Source: Vescimonas coprocola
GTDB taxonomy: Bacteria > Bacillota > Clostridia > Oscillospirales > Oscillospiraceae
Direction: 5' to 3'
Assembly (NCBI RefSeq): GCF_018408575.1
Contig: NZ_AP023418.1
Coordinates: forward strand, 124,001-188,000
DNA length: 64,000 nucleotides
Below the pieces are notes generated by a model. It was not told the origin of the DNA, ran no database searches, and was given only the letters and a program-made list of their open reading frames with translations. A program made the translations under genes and the position numbers. Positions 33,389 through 42,857 of this stretch are shown piece by piece (the stretch's first letter is position 1; each line of letters starts with the position of its first letter).

Positions 33389-33419
33389 TTGCATCGTACA
33401 TTGGTGTACGGTATATGCT
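33389..33419 (+). promoter_or_regulatory. MerR-type promoter with 19-bp spacer before the giant surface protein
   Basis: TTGCAT (33389-33394) and TATGCT (33414-33419) are separated by 19 bp. The spacer starts with the perfect inverted repeat CGTACA-TTGG-TGTACG (33395-33410). Long spacer plus spacer palindrome is the hallmark of MerR-activated promoters. It points to the surface-protein gene; the adjacent divergent MerR is the obvious activator. Confidence 0.75.
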
Positions 33420-33492
33420 CAGTATACAGAAAGATGCAGGTCATTGCAAGCGGTAATTGCAAAATACAAAAGACCTGCCAGGGAGGAAATCT

Positions 33493-36400
33493 ATGAAAAA
33501 GCGAATCGCCAGCGTACTGGTAGCGTTGGTGATGGTACTGAGTCTGGTCCCCAAGACGTCATGGGCGTGGACCTCGACGGTGACTACCCTCGAGCAGCTC
33601 AAAAGCGCCATGAGTGAGCTCTCTTACAACAATACCATCGAAATCGTTGTAAGCGGTACCATCGAAATCAGCGAAACTCTGAACATCAGACCCACCCGCA
33701 CCACCAACGGCAGCATGGCTTGGTATGAGTATTACAACCAGCGTGTGGTCATCAGCGGCGCCGATGCCAATAGCAAGCTGGTGCGTGCCGAGGGCTTCAA
33801 GGGCAGCCTGTTCAATCTGACGGGTGAGCAGGGGTATAGCGGCGCAGGCGGCTCGGATCATCCCGCCTATGCCGCCCTGACCCTGAAGGACATCACCGTG
33901 GACGGCGGCGGCGACAAGACGACTGCCACAAATCCTGCCATCTACGTGAGCCGGTACGGCACGCTGACGCTGGAGGACGGCGCCGTGCTCCGCAACTGCA
34001 AGAGCCAGTATTACGCCGGCGGCGCTGTGGGCCTGTTTGCTGGCACGTCGGAATTTGTCATGAACGGCACCGCCCGCATGGAGGATAACGAGGCCGATTA
34101 CGGCGGCGGTGTGTATGTGGCGAATATACTGGCTGCCTTCACCATGAATGGCGGCACCATCGCCAATAACACCGCCCGGAAGTACGGCGGCGGCGTATAT
34201 TGCGAGGCCAACAAGCAGTATGGCTCCAACGACACCGCCAAGATCAATCTCAACGGCGGCACTATTACCGGCAACACCGCCGGGATCGCCGGCGGCGGTG
34301 TGTACTTCGGTGGTATGACCACCTGCAAGGTAGCCGGTACAGTGAATATCACCGGCAATACGCAGGGGGACGACAAGGCCGCCAGCAATCTGCACGTGGC
34401 TGCCTCGGCGGAGGATCAGGCCGTCCTTGCAGGCAATGTTTCCTCCGACTCCCGCATCGGACTCAACGCCGATCTGATCCCCGCCTATCGCATCGTGCGG
34501 GGCTCCTCCGATACCAATGTGTTTACCAGTGACCGCGCCAACTGCGCCGTCACGAAGAACGGGTCCGTCAGCTTCAATCTGGACCTGCTGGCCAATGAGG
34601 AGCACACTCACTGCGTGTGCCTGCAGAACCAGAGCTATGGTCCCTACCACGACCACGATAAGAACACCAAGTGGGTCGGCATCAGCAGCCTGAAGTCCGT
34701 CAAGAGCTACGGCTGCTACTATCTGCTCAATGATGTAACCGCCACCGATGAGGGGTGGGGCAGCAACCTGGATGATGTGCGGATCTGCCTCAACGGGCAT
34801 AATATCATTCTGGAAAACGGGTATTATCGCCCATACATTCATGTGACGAACTATCATACCCTGACCATCACCGACTGCGCCGAGGAGGCCGGTCAGATCA
34901 CCTGCAAGGACACGGCGGATCCCAAGGGTGCCTGCATCGTAGAGATCGACGCCGGCTGCAAATTTAATATGTTCGGCGGCGAGATCACCGGCTTGGACAG
35001 CTCCGAAAACAGCGCCCCTTACCCCGCCGCTGTGTTCAACAGGGGTACCTTTAACCTCTGCGGCGGCAAGATCACCGGCAATAAGTCCCATGCCGTGTAT
35101 AATGAGAACGCCACTATGAATCTGTATGGCGGCGAGATCAGCGGCAATGATACCACCTACACCGATGCTTCCGCCGGTGCTGCCGTTGTCCTGGTTTCCG
35201 GCTCCACCCTGAATATGAGCGGCGGCACCATCAAGGATAACATCTCCAACACCCTCGGCGGCGGTGTATACGTCAAGGGCATCCAGAGCCGCAGCAGCAC
35301 GCTGAACATCTCCGGCGGCGAGATCAGCGGCAACCGTGTCAACAGCACCAATGACGACCTGGGCTTTGACGGCGGCGGCGGTGTGTATGTGGATCTGTAT
35401 GCGACTCTGGACCTCTCCGGCACCGCCCGCATCGCCGGCAACTACGCCTGTGCGGTCGACTATAAGGAGAGCGCCACCTTCGGCGGCGGCTTCGGCGGCG
35501 GCGTGTACGTGGCGGGCACCTTCGACATGAGAGGCGGCGAGATCTGCGACAACTTCGCCGGTCTGGCCAACTATAAGAACAAATACGGGAACGATGATCG
35601 CCGTGGCGGCGATGGCGGCGGCGTGTACCTCTATTCCAAGAGTGACTTCAGCATGAGCGGCGGCTCCATTCAGGACAACACCGTCGATGACCGTGGCGGC
35701 GGCGTGTTTGTCCGTGGTTACGGCCACACCATCACCCTGTCCGGCCGCTCTATCATCCAGAACAACGTCGATAAGGACAATCAGGACAACAACCTGTATC
35801 TGGAGAACTCGTCGCAGCAGGTCAGCGCCAGAAGACTCAGCAGCGGTGCCGATATCGGCATCAGCAGCGGCAGGACCCTCGCCAGCGGACAGACCGTCCA
35901 GATCAGCAGCGACGCCTGCACAGGCAGCATCCAGTACGTCAGCGCCGACCGAGCGGGCTATGAGACCTATCTGAACTCTGAGGGCCTGATCTATCTCCGC
36001 CTCAAGACCTATCAGGTCAGCGTCACCCTGCCGAACGGCCTCACCTATAAGAACGGCGGCCGGCTGACGCAGGATTGTCTGGATCTGACGCCCATCACCA
36101 TCAGCGTTACCGATCCCGACAATTACTACATCCCCGACGGGTACAGCGTGACGCTCAACGGCATCACCGCCGCCAAGGTCGACAGCTATACCATCCGTGT
36201 CACAGGTACGGCCACGGCGGATACCGCCATGACACTCACCGCCCCCACGGAGAAAACGGCCCAGACCCAGCCCCCCACGGGTCTCACCGTGACCCATCCC
36301 CAGAGTCGGACGGGCTACGGCCGCATCAACGGCACCAACAACAGCATGGAGTATCGCCCCGTGGGCGGCACCAGATGGAGCCAGTGCGGCAGCGCCTTCA

Positions 36401-38109
36401 CCTCCGCTCTGGCCGGCACCTATGAGGTCCGCTATGCGGCTACCGAGACCCGGAAGCCCTCTCCGTCCACTACTGTCACCCTGAACCAGTATCTGGAGGC
36501 CATCCCGGTTCCCACGGTCTACGGCCCCTTCACCTATAACGGCAACTGGCAGTACGGTCTGCTGCCCGGCGAAGTCTACGGCTACGAGCTTTTGGGCAGC
36601 GGCTATAGAGCCTGCCGCGTGGGTACCTATACCGTTACCGTCCGCCCCGCAGCGGGTTTCAAGTGGAGTGACGGCACCACCGGCGAAAAGAAGCTCCAGT
36701 GGGAGATCGTGAAGCGCACTCCCGCAGCAGGCGACTTCACCTTCACCGCTCCGGAAAATCTGGAGTATGACGGCACCGCCAAGGAGGCCACCGTTCGCTG
36801 GAGCACCGGAGGCGACCGGACCATGGGCATGGGCTATTGGCCCGACAACACCTTTACCGTCATCTATAAGCAAAACGGCAAGGTCGTGGCCGCTCCCACG
36901 GATATGGGTACCTATCAGGTCTACGTCACCGTTCCCGGCAACGAGGACATCAACGCCGTCAGTGAGTTGACCGATCCCAGCTGGACCTTTACCATCACCC
37001 ACACCGGCAACCACCAGTGGGGCGATTGGCAGCACGATGACACCCAGCACTGGCGGTCCTGCGCCGTTCCCGGCTGCCAAGTGAAGGGCTCTCTGGGCAG
37101 CCATGACGGCACCGCCACCTGCACCGAGAAGGCCACCTGCAGCATCTGCGGCGCCACCTATGGCACCACGGATCCCAACCATCATGACCTGACCCATCAC
37201 GACGGAACCGCCGCCACCTGCACCCAGCCGGGAAGTCTGGAGTACTGGCAGTGCAGCGACTGCCACAAGCTGTTCGCTGACGCAGGGGCTACCCAGCCCA
37301 TCACCGATACCGTCATTCCGGCTACCCACCACGCCAATGCCCAGCGCACGGCGGGCGACCCCGCCACCTGCACGCAGGACGGCTACGCCGCCTACTGGTA
37401 TTGCCCGGATTGCGGCAGCTACTTCGCTGATGCCGACGGCAAGCTGGACGAGAGCAAGACCTACACTGGTCCGGAGGATTTCTATCAGGCGGCTCTGGGT
37501 CACAGCTTCACCCACTACGTCTACGACAACAACGCCACCTATGACGACGACGGCACGGAGACGGCTCAGTGCGACCACGGCTGCGGCCTGACGGATACCC
37601 GCACCAAGGTGGGCTCTAAGCTCATCGACGAGGCGGCTCCTGCGGTGGAGGGCGTCACGGACGGCGGCACCTACTGCCTGACGGCAGAGATCACCGTTAC
37701 CGACCCCAATCTGGAGAGCGTGACCCTCAACGGCCAGCCCGTGGAGCTGGTGGACGGTAAGCTCACCGTTTCCGCTGCCGAGGGCGTCCAGACCCTGACG
37801 GCCACCGACCGCTTCGGCAACACCGTTACCGTCACCTTTACTGTGAACGCCCAGCATACGGAGGGCGAGGGCAAGATCACCACGCCTGCCACCACGGAGC
37901 GTGAGGGCGTCAAGACCTACGCCTGCACCGTGTGCGGTGAGGTGCTGCGGACCGAGTCTGTGGCCAAGCTGCCCGCTCCCGCAGAGCCCACCACCCCCGC
38001 CGTTCCCACCGGAGACACCGGCGACACCGGCCTGTGGATGGGGCTGGCGGCCCTGTGCAGCATGAGCCTTGCAGCCCTGCTGCGTACCGGCAAGCGCAAA
38101 GAACAGTAA
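33493..38109 (+). CDS. Large cell-surface protein with beta-helix repeats and C-terminal wall-sorting-like signal
   Basis: 1538 residues; ATG 33493 follows GGGAGG. A Sec signal peptide ends near residue 25 (SWA). Residues about 100-290 and 460-800 carry many right-handed beta-helix turns of the type GGxISGNxAxxxGGGVYV (pectate-lyase/PMP-like). Ig-like or MBG-like domains cover about 840-1170. Repeats with paired CxxC (CTEKATCSICG, CSDCHKLFAD, CPDCGSYFAD) span about 1170-1350, then another beta-rich domain. The end reads PTGDTGDTG, a hydrophobic segment and KRKEQ, a sortase-like signal with a variant motif. It is probably an adhesin or glycan-binding surface protein. No catalytic residues were identified. 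Expression is probably MerR-controlled. Confidence 0.85.
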   Translation: MKKRIASVLVALVMVLSLVPKTSWAWTSTVTTLEQLKSAMSELSYNNTIEIVVSGTIEISETLNIRPTRTTNGSMAWYEYYNQRVVISGADANSKLVRAEGFKGSLFNLTGEQGYSGAGGSDHPAYAALTLKDITVDGGGDKTTATNPAIYVSRYGTLTLEDGAVLRNCKSQYYAGGAVGLFAGTSEFVMNGTARMEDNEADYGGGVYVANILAAFTMNGGTIANNTARKYGGGVYCEANKQYGSNDTAKINLNGGTITGNTAGIAGGGVYFGGMTTCKVAGTVNITGNTQGDDKAASNLHVAASAEDQAVLAGNVSSDSRIGLNADLIPAYRIVRGSSDTNVFTSDRANCAVTKNGSVSFNLDLLANEEHTHCVCLQNQSYGPYHDHDKNTKWVGISSLKSVKSYGCYYLLNDVTATDEGWGSNLDDVRICLNGHNIILENGYYRPYIHVTNYHTLTITDCAEEAGQITCKDTADPKGACIVEIDAGCKFNMFGGEITGLDSSENSAPYPAAVFNRGTFNLCGGKITGNKSHAVYNENATMNLYGGEISGNDTTYTDASAGAAVVLVSGSTLNMSGGTIKDNISNTLGGGVYVKGIQSRSSTLNISGGEISGNRVNSTNDDLGFDGGGGVYVDLYATLDLSGTARIAGNYACAVDYKESATFGGGFGGGVYVAGTFDMRGGEICDNFAGLANYKNKYGNDDRRGGDGGGVYLYSKSDFSMSGGSIQDNTVDDRGGGVFVRGYGHTITLSGRSIIQNNVDKDNQDNNLYLENSSQQVSARRLSSGADIGISSGRTLASGQTVQISSDACTGSIQYVSADRAGYETYLNSEGLIYLRLKTYQVSVTLPNGLTYKNGGRLTQDCLDLTPITISVTDPDNYYIPDGYSVTLNGITAAKVDSYTIRVTGTATADTAMTLTAPTEKTAQTQPPTGLTVTHPQSRTGYGRINGTNNSMEYRPVGGTRWSQCGSAFTSALAGTYEVRYAATETRKPSPSTTVTLNQYLEAIPVPTVYGPFTYNGNWQYGLLPGEVYGYELLGSGYRACRVGTYTVTVRPAAGFKWSDGTTGEKKLQWEIVKRTPAAGDFTFTAPENLEYDGTAKEATVRWSTGGDRTMGMGYWPDNTFTVIYKQNGKVVAAPTDMGTYQVYVTVPGNEDINAVSELTDPSWTFTITHTGNHQWGDWQHDDTQHWRSCAVPGCQVKGSLGSHDGTATCTEKATCSICGATYGTTDPNHHDLTHHDGTAATCTQPGSLEYWQCSDCHKLFADAGATQPITDTVIPATHHANAQRTAGDPATCTQDGYAAYWYCPDCGSYFADADGKLDESKTYTGPEDFYQAALGHSFTHYVYDNNATYDDDGTETAQCDHGCGLTDTRTKVGSKLIDEAAPAVEGVTDGGTYCLTAEITVTDPNLESVTLNGQPVELVDGKLTVSAAEGVQTLTATDRFGNTVTVTFTVNAQHTEGEGKITTPATTEREGVKTYACTVCGEVLRTESVAKLPAPAEPTTPAVPTGDTGDTGLWMGLAALCSMSLAALLRTGKRKEQ

Positions 38110-38145
38110 ACTCCCTATCACGCACCATAACTCCCTATAAAAAAA

Positions 38146-38182
38146 CCACGGGCCCTCCCCCCAAGTGGGGGAGAGCCCGTGG
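38146..38182 (-). terminator. Terminator between the surface protein and convergent XRE gene
   Basis: An outer stem CCACGGGC/GCCCGTGG (38146-38153/38175-38182) encloses a C-run/G-run inner stem. On the minus strand a TTTTTTT tract follows. It could also act on the plus strand. Confidence 0.8.
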
Positions 38183-38249
38183 CTGGCGACACAAAACCAA
38201 CCGGAGCCGCAAATCTCCGGCAGATCTTGTCACAGCTCTGTTTGGTAGG

Positions 38250-38684
38250 TTACAGACTGTGATGGTCGCTGAGTACCTGGAGCGGCTCCACCGAGGAGCC
38301 GCCCAGGTCGGAGGAGACGTTGACACTGGGGCGGAGCTCATAATCGCTGCCGCTTGTGCTTCGGGCGCCCTGCGTGGAGCAGCGGTCGTATTCCACCTTC
38401 ATCACCGAGGCAATGGTGTGGCGGCCGTAGTCGTCCAACTGGGCATACTGATCCAGCAGCTGCTGGGTGTCCTCCGTCAGATAGAAGGAGGCATCGCTGG
38501 AGATGGCCTTGATCCCCAGCGTCTGGCAGATCTGCACCACCGTATCAAAGGAGGAACCTCCGATGCCGTTGTGCAGCGCACTGTTGATGGTAGATAGGGG
38601 GATATTGACCGCAAAAGCAAACTGCCGCACGCTCTTGTACTGACGGGAAATTTCGGTTTTGACGATTCTCGTTAAGTTATCCAT
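38250..38684 (-). CDS. XRE-like helix-turn-helix protein
   Basis: 144 residues with AGAGGG before the start. The N-terminal 70 residues form a Cro/C1-type HTH (KSVRQFAFAVNIPLSTINSAL, then FDTVVQICQTLGI). A helical middle (TEDTQQLLDQYAQLDDYGR) and a polar, probably flexible tail follow. The middle resembles the short dimerisation segment of phage-like repressors. It is single, convergent with the surface protein gene and divergent from the BrkB-like gene across an AT-rich spacer. Target unknown. Confidence 0.8.
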   Translation of the reverse strand: MDNLTRIVKTEISRQYKSVRQFAFAVNIPLSTINSALHNGIGGSSFDTVVQICQTLGIKAISSDASFYLTEDTQQLLDQYAQLDDYGRHTIASVMKVEYDRCSTQGARSTSGSDYELRPSVNVSSDLGGSSVEPLQVLSDHHSL

Positions 38685-38950
38685 AGTTTAGACCCTCTTT
38701 ACAAATTTTTCCATGCACGGGAGACAACTCCGATTGTACGTATTATAACACGCTTTTTTTCAAATGCCAATACTAAATAGTGAATAGTTTCTAAATTTTC
38801 AGCGGAAAAAACAAAATTTTACAAAAAAGAAACATTTTTGGAATATTTATGATAAAAAACAGGTGGGAGATTTCCGTGTAATGGAAAATCTCCTTTTATT
38901 TTGCTCACAGCTGTGCTACAATAATAAGCTGAAACAGAGAGGTGCGAACT

Positions 38951-40048
38951 ATGCGTAAAGGTACTCACCCCCGCACGGCGCTGGGGCAAACGGCGGCGCA
39001 GATGATCCGCCGGTACTATCTCCATGACGTGGCACGGGACAGCGCAGCCCTGACCTACTACCTGCTGTTCGCTATTTTCCCGCTGCTGATCTTCGTCAGC
39101 ACCCTGCTGGGTATTCTGGAGCTGGATGTGGACAGCATCGTCACCGGCCTGCGGCAGATCGTGCCGGGGGACGTGGCGGAGGTGGTGCGGGGCTATCTGG
39201 AATACGTTTCCGGCAACGCCAGCCGCCAGCTCATGTGGTTCAGTCTGGTGTTTTCCATCTGGTTCCCCATGCGGGCCACCGGCTGCCTGCTGCACTCGCT
39301 GCGCAAGGCCTTCGGTAAGGGCCAGCCCAAGAACATCCTGCTGGATCAGCTGAAAATTTTTCTCTTCGCCATCTGGCTCATGGTATCCATCGGCCTGACG
39401 CTGCTGATGATCACCGTGGGCCGCCGGGCGCTGTACTTTGTGTCGGGGATCATCACCGTACCGGACGGCTTCATCAACCTCTGGAGCAAGCTCCGCTTCG
39501 TGGCGGTGGCGCTGCTGATGTTCGTGCTGGTGACGGTGCTGTATATGCTGGCGCTGGGCCGCCGATGCCCGTTGCGGGAGGTGGCACCGGGCGTGGCCGT
39601 GTCGCTGGCGGCGTGGATGCTGCTGTCGCTGGCCTTCTCCTATTATGTGGAAAATCTGGCACACTATACCCAGCTCTACGGCTCCATCGCCACCATTGTG
39701 GTGGTGCTGCTGTGGCTGTATATGAGCGGGACGGTGCTGATTTTAGGCGGTGAGCTGAATGCGGTGGTGCTGCACCGGCGCACCCAGCGCCGTCGTGCGG
39801 CAGAGGAAAAGGCGGCGGAAAAGGCTGCCCGGCCGACACGGCAGGAAGCTGCGGCGCAGAAGCCTTCCGGGGCGACGCAGCCGCCCCGACAGCCACAGCC
39901 GCCAAAACCGGCAGAGCAGCCGGGAAAGGCGGATCCACCCAAACCGGCGGAGCCACCTAAGCAGACGCAGGGGCAGCCGCCGCAAGAAGCAATACCTCCG
40001 GAAAAAGAGCAGCCGGAACGACCGGGAAAGGAACAGTCAGGCTCATGA
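38951..40048 (+). CDS. YihY/BrkB family membrane protein with Pro-rich tail
   Basis: 365 residues. ATG 38951 is 8 bases after GAGAGG; GTG 38942 lies inside that spacing and is rejected. Six hydrophobic segments and the family motifs SAALTYYLLFAIFPLLI at the N-terminus and YGSIATIVVVLLWLYMSG near residue 250 identify the BrkB/YihY family, of uncertain transport function. Residues 275-365 are charged, then Pro/Gln-rich and probably cytoplasmic. The stop overlaps the trkA start (ATGA), suggesting a functional link with potassium uptake or envelope homeostasis. Confidence 0.88.
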   Translation: MRKGTHPRTALGQTAAQMIRRYYLHDVARDSAALTYYLLFAIFPLLIFVSTLLGILELDVDSIVTGLRQIVPGDVAEVVRGYLEYVSGNASRQLMWFSLVFSIWFPMRATGCLLHSLRKAFGKGQPKNILLDQLKIFLFAIWLMVSIGLTLLMITVGRRALYFVSGIITVPDGFINLWSKLRFVAVALLMFVLVTVLYMLALGRRCPLREVAPGVAVSLAAWMLLSLAFSYYVENLAHYTQLYGSIATIVVVLLWLYMSGTVLILGGELNAVVLHRRTQRRRAAEEKAAEKAARPTRQEAAAQKPSGATQPPRQPQPPKPAEQPGKADPPKPAEPPKQTQGQPPQEAIPPEKEQPERPGKEQSGS

Positions 40049-41403
40049 AGATCATCATTGTAGGAAACGGAAAGGTGGGCTACGCTATCGCCCGCCAGCT
40101 GGCGGTGGAGGGCCACGACATCACCATGGTGGACTCCTCCCCGGTGGCGCTGGCCCGTGCTGACAGCACCCTGGACCTTATGTGCGTGGAGGGCAACGGC
40201 GCCAGCATCAGCGTGCTGGAGGAGGCCGGCGCCCGGACGGCGGATCTGGTCATCGCTGTCAGCAATCTGGACGAGACGAATCTGGTGTGTTGCCTCATCG
40301 CCAAAACCATGGGGGCCAAGCACACCATCGCACGGGTGCGGAATCCGGACTACCGCCGGGACGCCGCCCTGCTGAAGCGGGAGATCGGGATGGACATGGT
40401 CATCAACCCCGATCTGGCGGCGGCACGGGAGATCGCCCGCATCCTCAGCTTCCCCTCCGCCTCCTCCGTGGAGCCCTTCGCCGGCGGCCGTATCGACATG
40501 ATCGGCATACAGGTGACGGAGCGGGACCGGTTTTACGGGGTGGCCCTCAGCGAGTTCCATCGTATCCGCTCGGCGGAGGTGCTGATCTGCGCTGCCCAGC
40601 GGGGGGACGAGTGCATCATCCCCAACGGCAACTTTGTGCCGAGAGAGGGCGACAAGCTCTACATGGTGGGTACCAAGTCCGAGCTCCAGAAGATGCTGCG
40701 GGCTATGGGCCGCACCCAGCAGCGGGTCAAGACCGTGTCCCTGCTGGGGGGCAGCCGCATCGCCATGTATCTCACGTGGGAGCTGGCGGTGAGCAATACC
40801 AAGGTCTGCATCGTGGAGCAGAAGCACGATAAGTGCCTTCAGCTGGCGGCCCAGCTGCCTACGGCCATGATCATCGAGGGCGACGGCACGGAGGAGGAGC
40901 TGCTGACCAGCGAGAATATCTTCGAGGCGGATGCCTTCGTCTCCCTGACAGGCCGGGACGAGGAGAATCTGCTGATGGCCCTGACGGCTCGGCGGGCGGG
41001 GGTCCCCAAGGTGCTGGCCAAGATGACCCGCCCCAACTACATGGATCTGGTCCGGGATATGCGGGTGGGCAGCATCGTCAGTCCCAAGGATATCGTGGCC
41101 AACCAGATCACCCGCTACGTCCGGGCGTTGGCCAATTCCGAGGGCAGCGCCGTGGAGAGCTTGTATAAGATGCTGGGCGGCGCCGTGGAAGCGCTGGAGT
41201 TCACCGCCACGGCCCGGAGCCATGCGGTGCTGAATAAGCCCCTGCGGGCACTGTCCCTGAAGGACGACGTGCTGGTGGCGGCCATTGCACGGGGCAGCGA
41301 GATCATCATCCCCAGCGGCACCAGCATCATTCAGGAGGGCGACCACGTGGTGGTGGTCACCAATGCCCATACCTTCGACGATCTGGGGGACATTCTGGCG
41401 TGA
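40045..41403 (+). CDS. trkA: Trk potassium uptake system regulatory protein TrkA
   Basis: 452 residues, with two complete RCK units. Each has an N-terminal Rossmann nucleotide-binding subdomain (first IIIVGNGKVGYAIARQL; second TVSLLGGSRIAMYL near residue 230) and a TrkA_C subdomain (about 140-220 and 370-450). TrkA binds NAD(H)/ATP at the cytoplasmic face and gates the TrkH/TrkG potassium channel. No trkH is adjacent; the partner is the overlapping BrkB-like gene, an unusual arrangement. A strong terminator follows. Confidence 0.95.
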   Translation: MKIIIVGNGKVGYAIARQLAVEGHDITMVDSSPVALARADSTLDLMCVEGNGASISVLEEAGARTADLVIAVSNLDETNLVCCLIAKTMGAKHTIARVRNPDYRRDAALLKREIGMDMVINPDLAAAREIARILSFPSASSVEPFAGGRIDMIGIQVTERDRFYGVALSEFHRIRSAEVLICAAQRGDECIIPNGNFVPREGDKLYMVGTKSELQKMLRAMGRTQQRVKTVSLLGGSRIAMYLTWELAVSNTKVCIVEQKHDKCLQLAAQLPTAMIIEGDGTEEELLTSENIFEADAFVSLTGRDEENLLMALTARRAGVPKVLAKMTRPNYMDLVRDMRVGSIVSPKDIVANQITRYVRALANSEGSAVESLYKMLGGAVEALEFTATARSHAVLNKPLRALSLKDDVLVAAIARGSEIIIPSGTSIIQEGDHVVVVTNAHTFDDLGDILA

Positions 41404-41407
41404 ACGC

Positions 41408-41438
41408 AAAAGCCGTGGCCCATGGCCACGGCTTTTTT
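41408..41438 (+). terminator. trkA terminator
   Basis: A 13-bp stem (41408-41420/41424-41436) with CAT loop and a TTTTTT tract. It ends only 20 bases before the next start codon. Confidence 0.9.
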
Positions 41439-41457
41439 CGCAAGGAGGGGAGACTGC

Positions 41458-42825
41458 ATGACACGGGACCGTGAGACGGCCCGCCGCATCGCACAGGAGG
41501 TGCGGCCGCTGGGCGGCAGCGTCTACTATGTGGGCGGCTGCGTCCGGGACCGCCTGCTGGGCCGGGAGAGCAAGGATCTGGATATCGAGGTCCACGGCGT
41601 CACCCCCCAGCAGCTGGAGATCGTGCTGGACCGGATGGGCGGTCGTCGGACGGTGGGGGCCAGCTTTGGCGTCTACGGACTGGCAGGCTGCGGACTGGAC
41701 ATCGCCATGCCACGGCGGGAGGCTGCCGTGGGTCGGGGGCACCGGGACTTCACCGTGGAGGTGGACCCGTGGCTGGGGCCGGAGAGAGCCGCCCGCCGCC
41801 GGGATTTCACCGTCAACGCCCTGATGGAGGATGTGCTCACCGGTCAGGTGCTGGACTTCTTCGGCGGCCGGGAGGATCTCCGCCGGGGCCTCCTGCGCCA
41901 TGTGGATGACCACTCCTTTCCGGAGGATCCCCTGCGGGTGCTGCGGGGAGCGCAGTTCGCCGCCCGCTTCGGCTTCACCGTGGCGGAGGAGACGGTGGCC
42001 TTGTGCCGCACCATGGATCTGTCGGCCCTGTCTCGTGAACGGGTGGAGGGGGAGCTGCAAAAGGCCCTCCTGCAGGCGCCCCGCCCTTCCATCTTCTTCC
42101 GCACACTGGATATCATGCACCAGCTGCGCCCGTGGTTCACGGAGGTGCAGCGCTTACAGGGCGTCCCCCAGCCGCCCCGCTACCACGGGGAGGGGGATGT
42201 GTGGGAGCACACCATGGCGGTGCTGGATACCGCCGCCGAGCTGCGGCCCCAAGCAGCCCAGCCCATGGCCCTGATGCTGGCGGCACTGGCCCACGACTTC
42301 GGCAAGGTCACCGCCACCACGGAGTCCGGCGGCGTCATCCACGCTTACGGCCACGAGGAGGCGGGTCTGCCGCCGGCGGAGGACTTCCTGCGCCGGGTGA
42401 TCGGGGAGAAAGCTCTCCACCGGTGCGTGAAAAATCTGGTGGCCCTGCACATGAAGCCCAACGCCATGGCGCAGAGCGGGGCCTCCGTCAAGTCCACCAA
42501 CCGTCTGCTGGACGCCGCCATAGAGCCGGAGGACCTGATCCTGCTGGCGCTGGCGGATCACCGTGGCTCCCGGTGCGACCCGCCCCGTCCGGACCCGGAA
42601 CCCTTCCTGCGGCAGCGGCTGGAGGTCTACCGGGCCACCATGGCCCGCCCTATGGTCACCGGCAGCGACCTGATCTCCGCCGGACTGACCCCGGATCGGG
42701 ACTTCTCCCAGCTGCTGGCCTACGCCCGCAAGCTCCATCTGGCGGGGCTCGACCGGGAGGCAGCCCTGCGGCAAACGCTGGCCTACGCCCGCAAGCTTTC
42801 AAAAAAGCATCAAAAAGAAGGCTGA
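41458..42825 (+). CDS. cca: CCA-adding tRNA nucleotidyltransferase with HD domain
   Basis: 455 residues. ATG 41458 follows AAGGAGGGG; the upstream in-frame ATG at 41422 lies within the terminator. The class II nucleotidyltransferase head shows YYVGGCVRDRLLG, then KDLDIEVHG with the metal-binding DxD-like pair. The RNA-binding segment RRDFTVNAL and the neck follow. An HD domain (LAHDFGK near residue 281) is in the C-terminal half. It adds or repairs the 3' CCA of tRNAs; the HD part may hydrolyse cyclic phosphates. The stop codon lies inside the stem of the terminator. Confidence 0.92.
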   Translation: MTRDRETARRIAQEVRPLGGSVYYVGGCVRDRLLGRESKDLDIEVHGVTPQQLEIVLDRMGGRRTVGASFGVYGLAGCGLDIAMPRREAAVGRGHRDFTVEVDPWLGPERAARRRDFTVNALMEDVLTGQVLDFFGGREDLRRGLLRHVDDHSFPEDPLRVLRGAQFAARFGFTVAEETVALCRTMDLSALSRERVEGELQKALLQAPRPSIFFRTLDIMHQLRPWFTEVQRLQGVPQPPRYHGEGDVWEHTMAVLDTAAELRPQAAQPMALMLAALAHDFGKVTATTESGGVIHAYGHEEAGLPPAEDFLRRVIGEKALHRCVKNLVALHMKPNAMAQSGASVKSTNRLLDAAIEPEDLILLALADHRGSRCDPPRPDPEPFLRQRLEVYRATMARPMVTGSDLISAGLTPDRDFSQLLAYARKLHLAGLDREAALRQTLAYARKLSKKHQKEG

Positions 42826-42847
42826 GCATCCGCTCAGCCTTCTTTTT
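42812..42847. terminator. Bidirectional terminator overlapping the cca stop codon
   Basis: A 16-bp perfect stem (42812-42827/42832-42847) with A/T-rich ends works for both convergent genes. The cca TGA (42823-42825) is inside the left arm. Confidence 0.9.
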
Positions 42848-42857
42848 ATGGAGTTTT

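Noticed and set aside
33559-38121. 1520-residue open frame antisense to the surface protein
   Set aside because: Shadow of the repetitive GC-rich beta-helix coding strand; no ribosome binding site, low-complexity product, and the plus-strand gene has signal peptide and anchor.
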